Below are positions 5,685 through 6,098 of a DNA stretch of 6,098 nucleotides, one piece after another. Position 1 is the stretch's first letter, and every line of letters begins with the position of its first letter. The stretch is from Desulfobacterales bacterium (lineage in GTDB: Bacteria; Desulfobacterota; Desulfobacteria; Desulfobacterales; JAFDCJ01): contig JAOZSC010000177.1 in NCBI GenBank assembly GCA_029939875.1, positions 1 through 6,098 on the forward strand, in the 5' to 3' direction. The notes beneath the pieces were generated by a model. The model did not search any database, was not told the DNA's origin, and worked only from the letters and a program-made list of their open reading frames with translations. The position numbers were made by a program, and so were the translations under genes.

Positions 5685-5774
5685 AGGGGTTCAGGGATTC
5701 AAGAATTTGTTTTCTAAAGACTTAATCCGCTTGTTTCGTGGCGAGCCACTTGAACCCTTGAATCCTTGGCCCCT
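5685..5774. repeat. Imperfect inverted repeat built of 8-bp units, rnfG-rnfE spacer
   Basis: The left arm (5685-5703) contains GGGGTTCA and GGGATTCA in 8-bp phase. The right arm has three octamers in a row: TTGAACCC (5750-5757), TTGAATCC (5758-5765) and TTGGCCCC (5766-5773). The arms are near reverse complements (AGGGGTTCAGGGATTCAAG against AGGGGCCAAGGATTCAAG for the right arm reversed), with about 54 bases between them. A perfect small hairpin, GTGGC-GA-GCCAC (5738-5749), abuts the right arm. The transcript could fold into a long stem. The structure resembles a small mobile or REP-like intergenic element. No coding sequence is visible in it. Confidence 0.6.
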
Positions 5775-5816
5775 CATGAAGTAAAACCTGCTAAATTGGA
5801 AATAACCCACTTATTT

Positions 5817-5830
5817 TGCCATAATTGGCA
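5817..5830. promoter_or_regulatory. Dyad TGCCA-TAAT-TGGCA upstream of rnfE
   Basis: Two perfect 5-bp half-sites are separated by TAAT, 26 bases before the rnfE start. The size and symmetry suit a dimeric regulator site or a small RNA hairpin near the ribosome site. No known box is recognised. Confidence 0.3.
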
Positions 5831-5840
5831 CCATCTAATC

Positions 5841-5845
5841 GGGAG
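5841..5845 (+). promoter_or_regulatory. rnfE ribosome binding site
   Basis: GGGAG lies 11 bases before ATG 5857. It supports this start, which gives an N-terminus in register with RnfE/NqrD proteins. Confidence 0.6.
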
Positions 5846-5856
5846 ACGATCAAAAA

Positions 5857-6098
5857 ATGGCAGATCAACCGACGCCGCTTGAACGATTCATCCAGGGAAT
5901 TTTGCCTGAAAATCCTGTCTATCGGCAACTGCTGGGACTTTGTTCTACGCTGGCGGTAACCAACGGCTTGAAACCGGCACTGACCATGGCCGGTGCCGTG
6001 ACGTTTGTTCTTTTGAGTGCCAACGTTATTATCAGCCTGATCCGCAACCTGCTCAAACCCCATCTGCGCATTGTGGTTTTTACACTGACCATCGCAAC
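5857..6098 (+). CDS. rnfE: Rnf electron transport complex subunit RnfE (N-terminal part, cut by window edge)
   Basis: Eighty codons are visible from ATG 5857 and the frame runs off the window. The peptide opens with ERFIQGILPENPVYRQLLGLC (9-29), then STLAVTNGLKPALTMAG (30-46) and a hydrophobic helix (about 47-63). This matches the start of the RnfE/NqrD family of six-helix membrane proteins, which pair with RnfA. Cys29 in the LGLC motif is the conserved residue that, with counterparts in RnfE and RnfA, holds an Fe-S centre in the membrane. Most relatives that I recall have LGLCP; here Ser30 follows the Cys. RnfE is preferred over its paralogue RnfA because of the 'NPVYRQLLGLC' form and its place after rnfG, as in rnfCDGEAB operons. 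It is preceded by a GGGAG site. Confidence 0.9.
   Translation, partial: MADQPTPLERFIQGILPENPVYRQLLGLCSTLAVTNGLKPALTMAGAVTFVLLSANVIISLIRNLLKPHLRIVVFTLTIA

Overview
The window looks like part of a chromosome of an anaerobic deltaproteobacterium (Desulfobacterota, sulfate-reducer type). This is inferred from an rnfC-D-G-E gene order, the moderately GC-rich coding DNA, and spacers filled with short phrase-like repeats of a kind I associate from memory with Desulfobacteraceae genomes. No taxonomic marker is present, so the placement is tentative.

Left part (1-921): the 3' end of a LivG-like ATPase gene is followed by a complete livF-like gene. These are the two ATP-binding subunits of a branched-chain amino acid (HAAT-family) ABC importer. 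This block converges on a minus-strand gene (966-1925) for a tandem-domain universal stress protein.

Middle (1926-2229): this is the divergent control region between usp and rnfC. It holds a candidate extended -10 promoter for usp, a 9-bp perfect inverted repeat, a 10-bp direct repeat and AT-rich candidate promoter elements for rnfC.

Right part (2230-6098): rnfC, rnfD and rnfG are complete and rnfE is cut by the window edge. They encode the Rnf complex, a membrane-bound ferredoxin:NAD+ oxidoreductase that couples electron transfer to Na+ or H+ translocation. RnfC carries the NADH/flavin region and two 4Fe-4S motifs. RnfD and RnfG carry covalent-FMN threonine motifs. RnfE carries the LGLC cysteine of the intramembrane Fe-S site. 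rnfA and rnfB, needed to complete the complex, would be expected just beyond the right edge.

The most unusual trait is the loose packing of the rnf operon. Gaps of 114, 240 and 210 bp separate the genes, and each contains short tandem or inverted repeat phrases that look like spreading intergenic elements. rnfD and rnfG both appear to start with TTG, and an identical 11-mer lies at or just before both starts. I see no evidence for a wholly new system: the genes are recognisable, and the novelty lies in the spacers and control regions.
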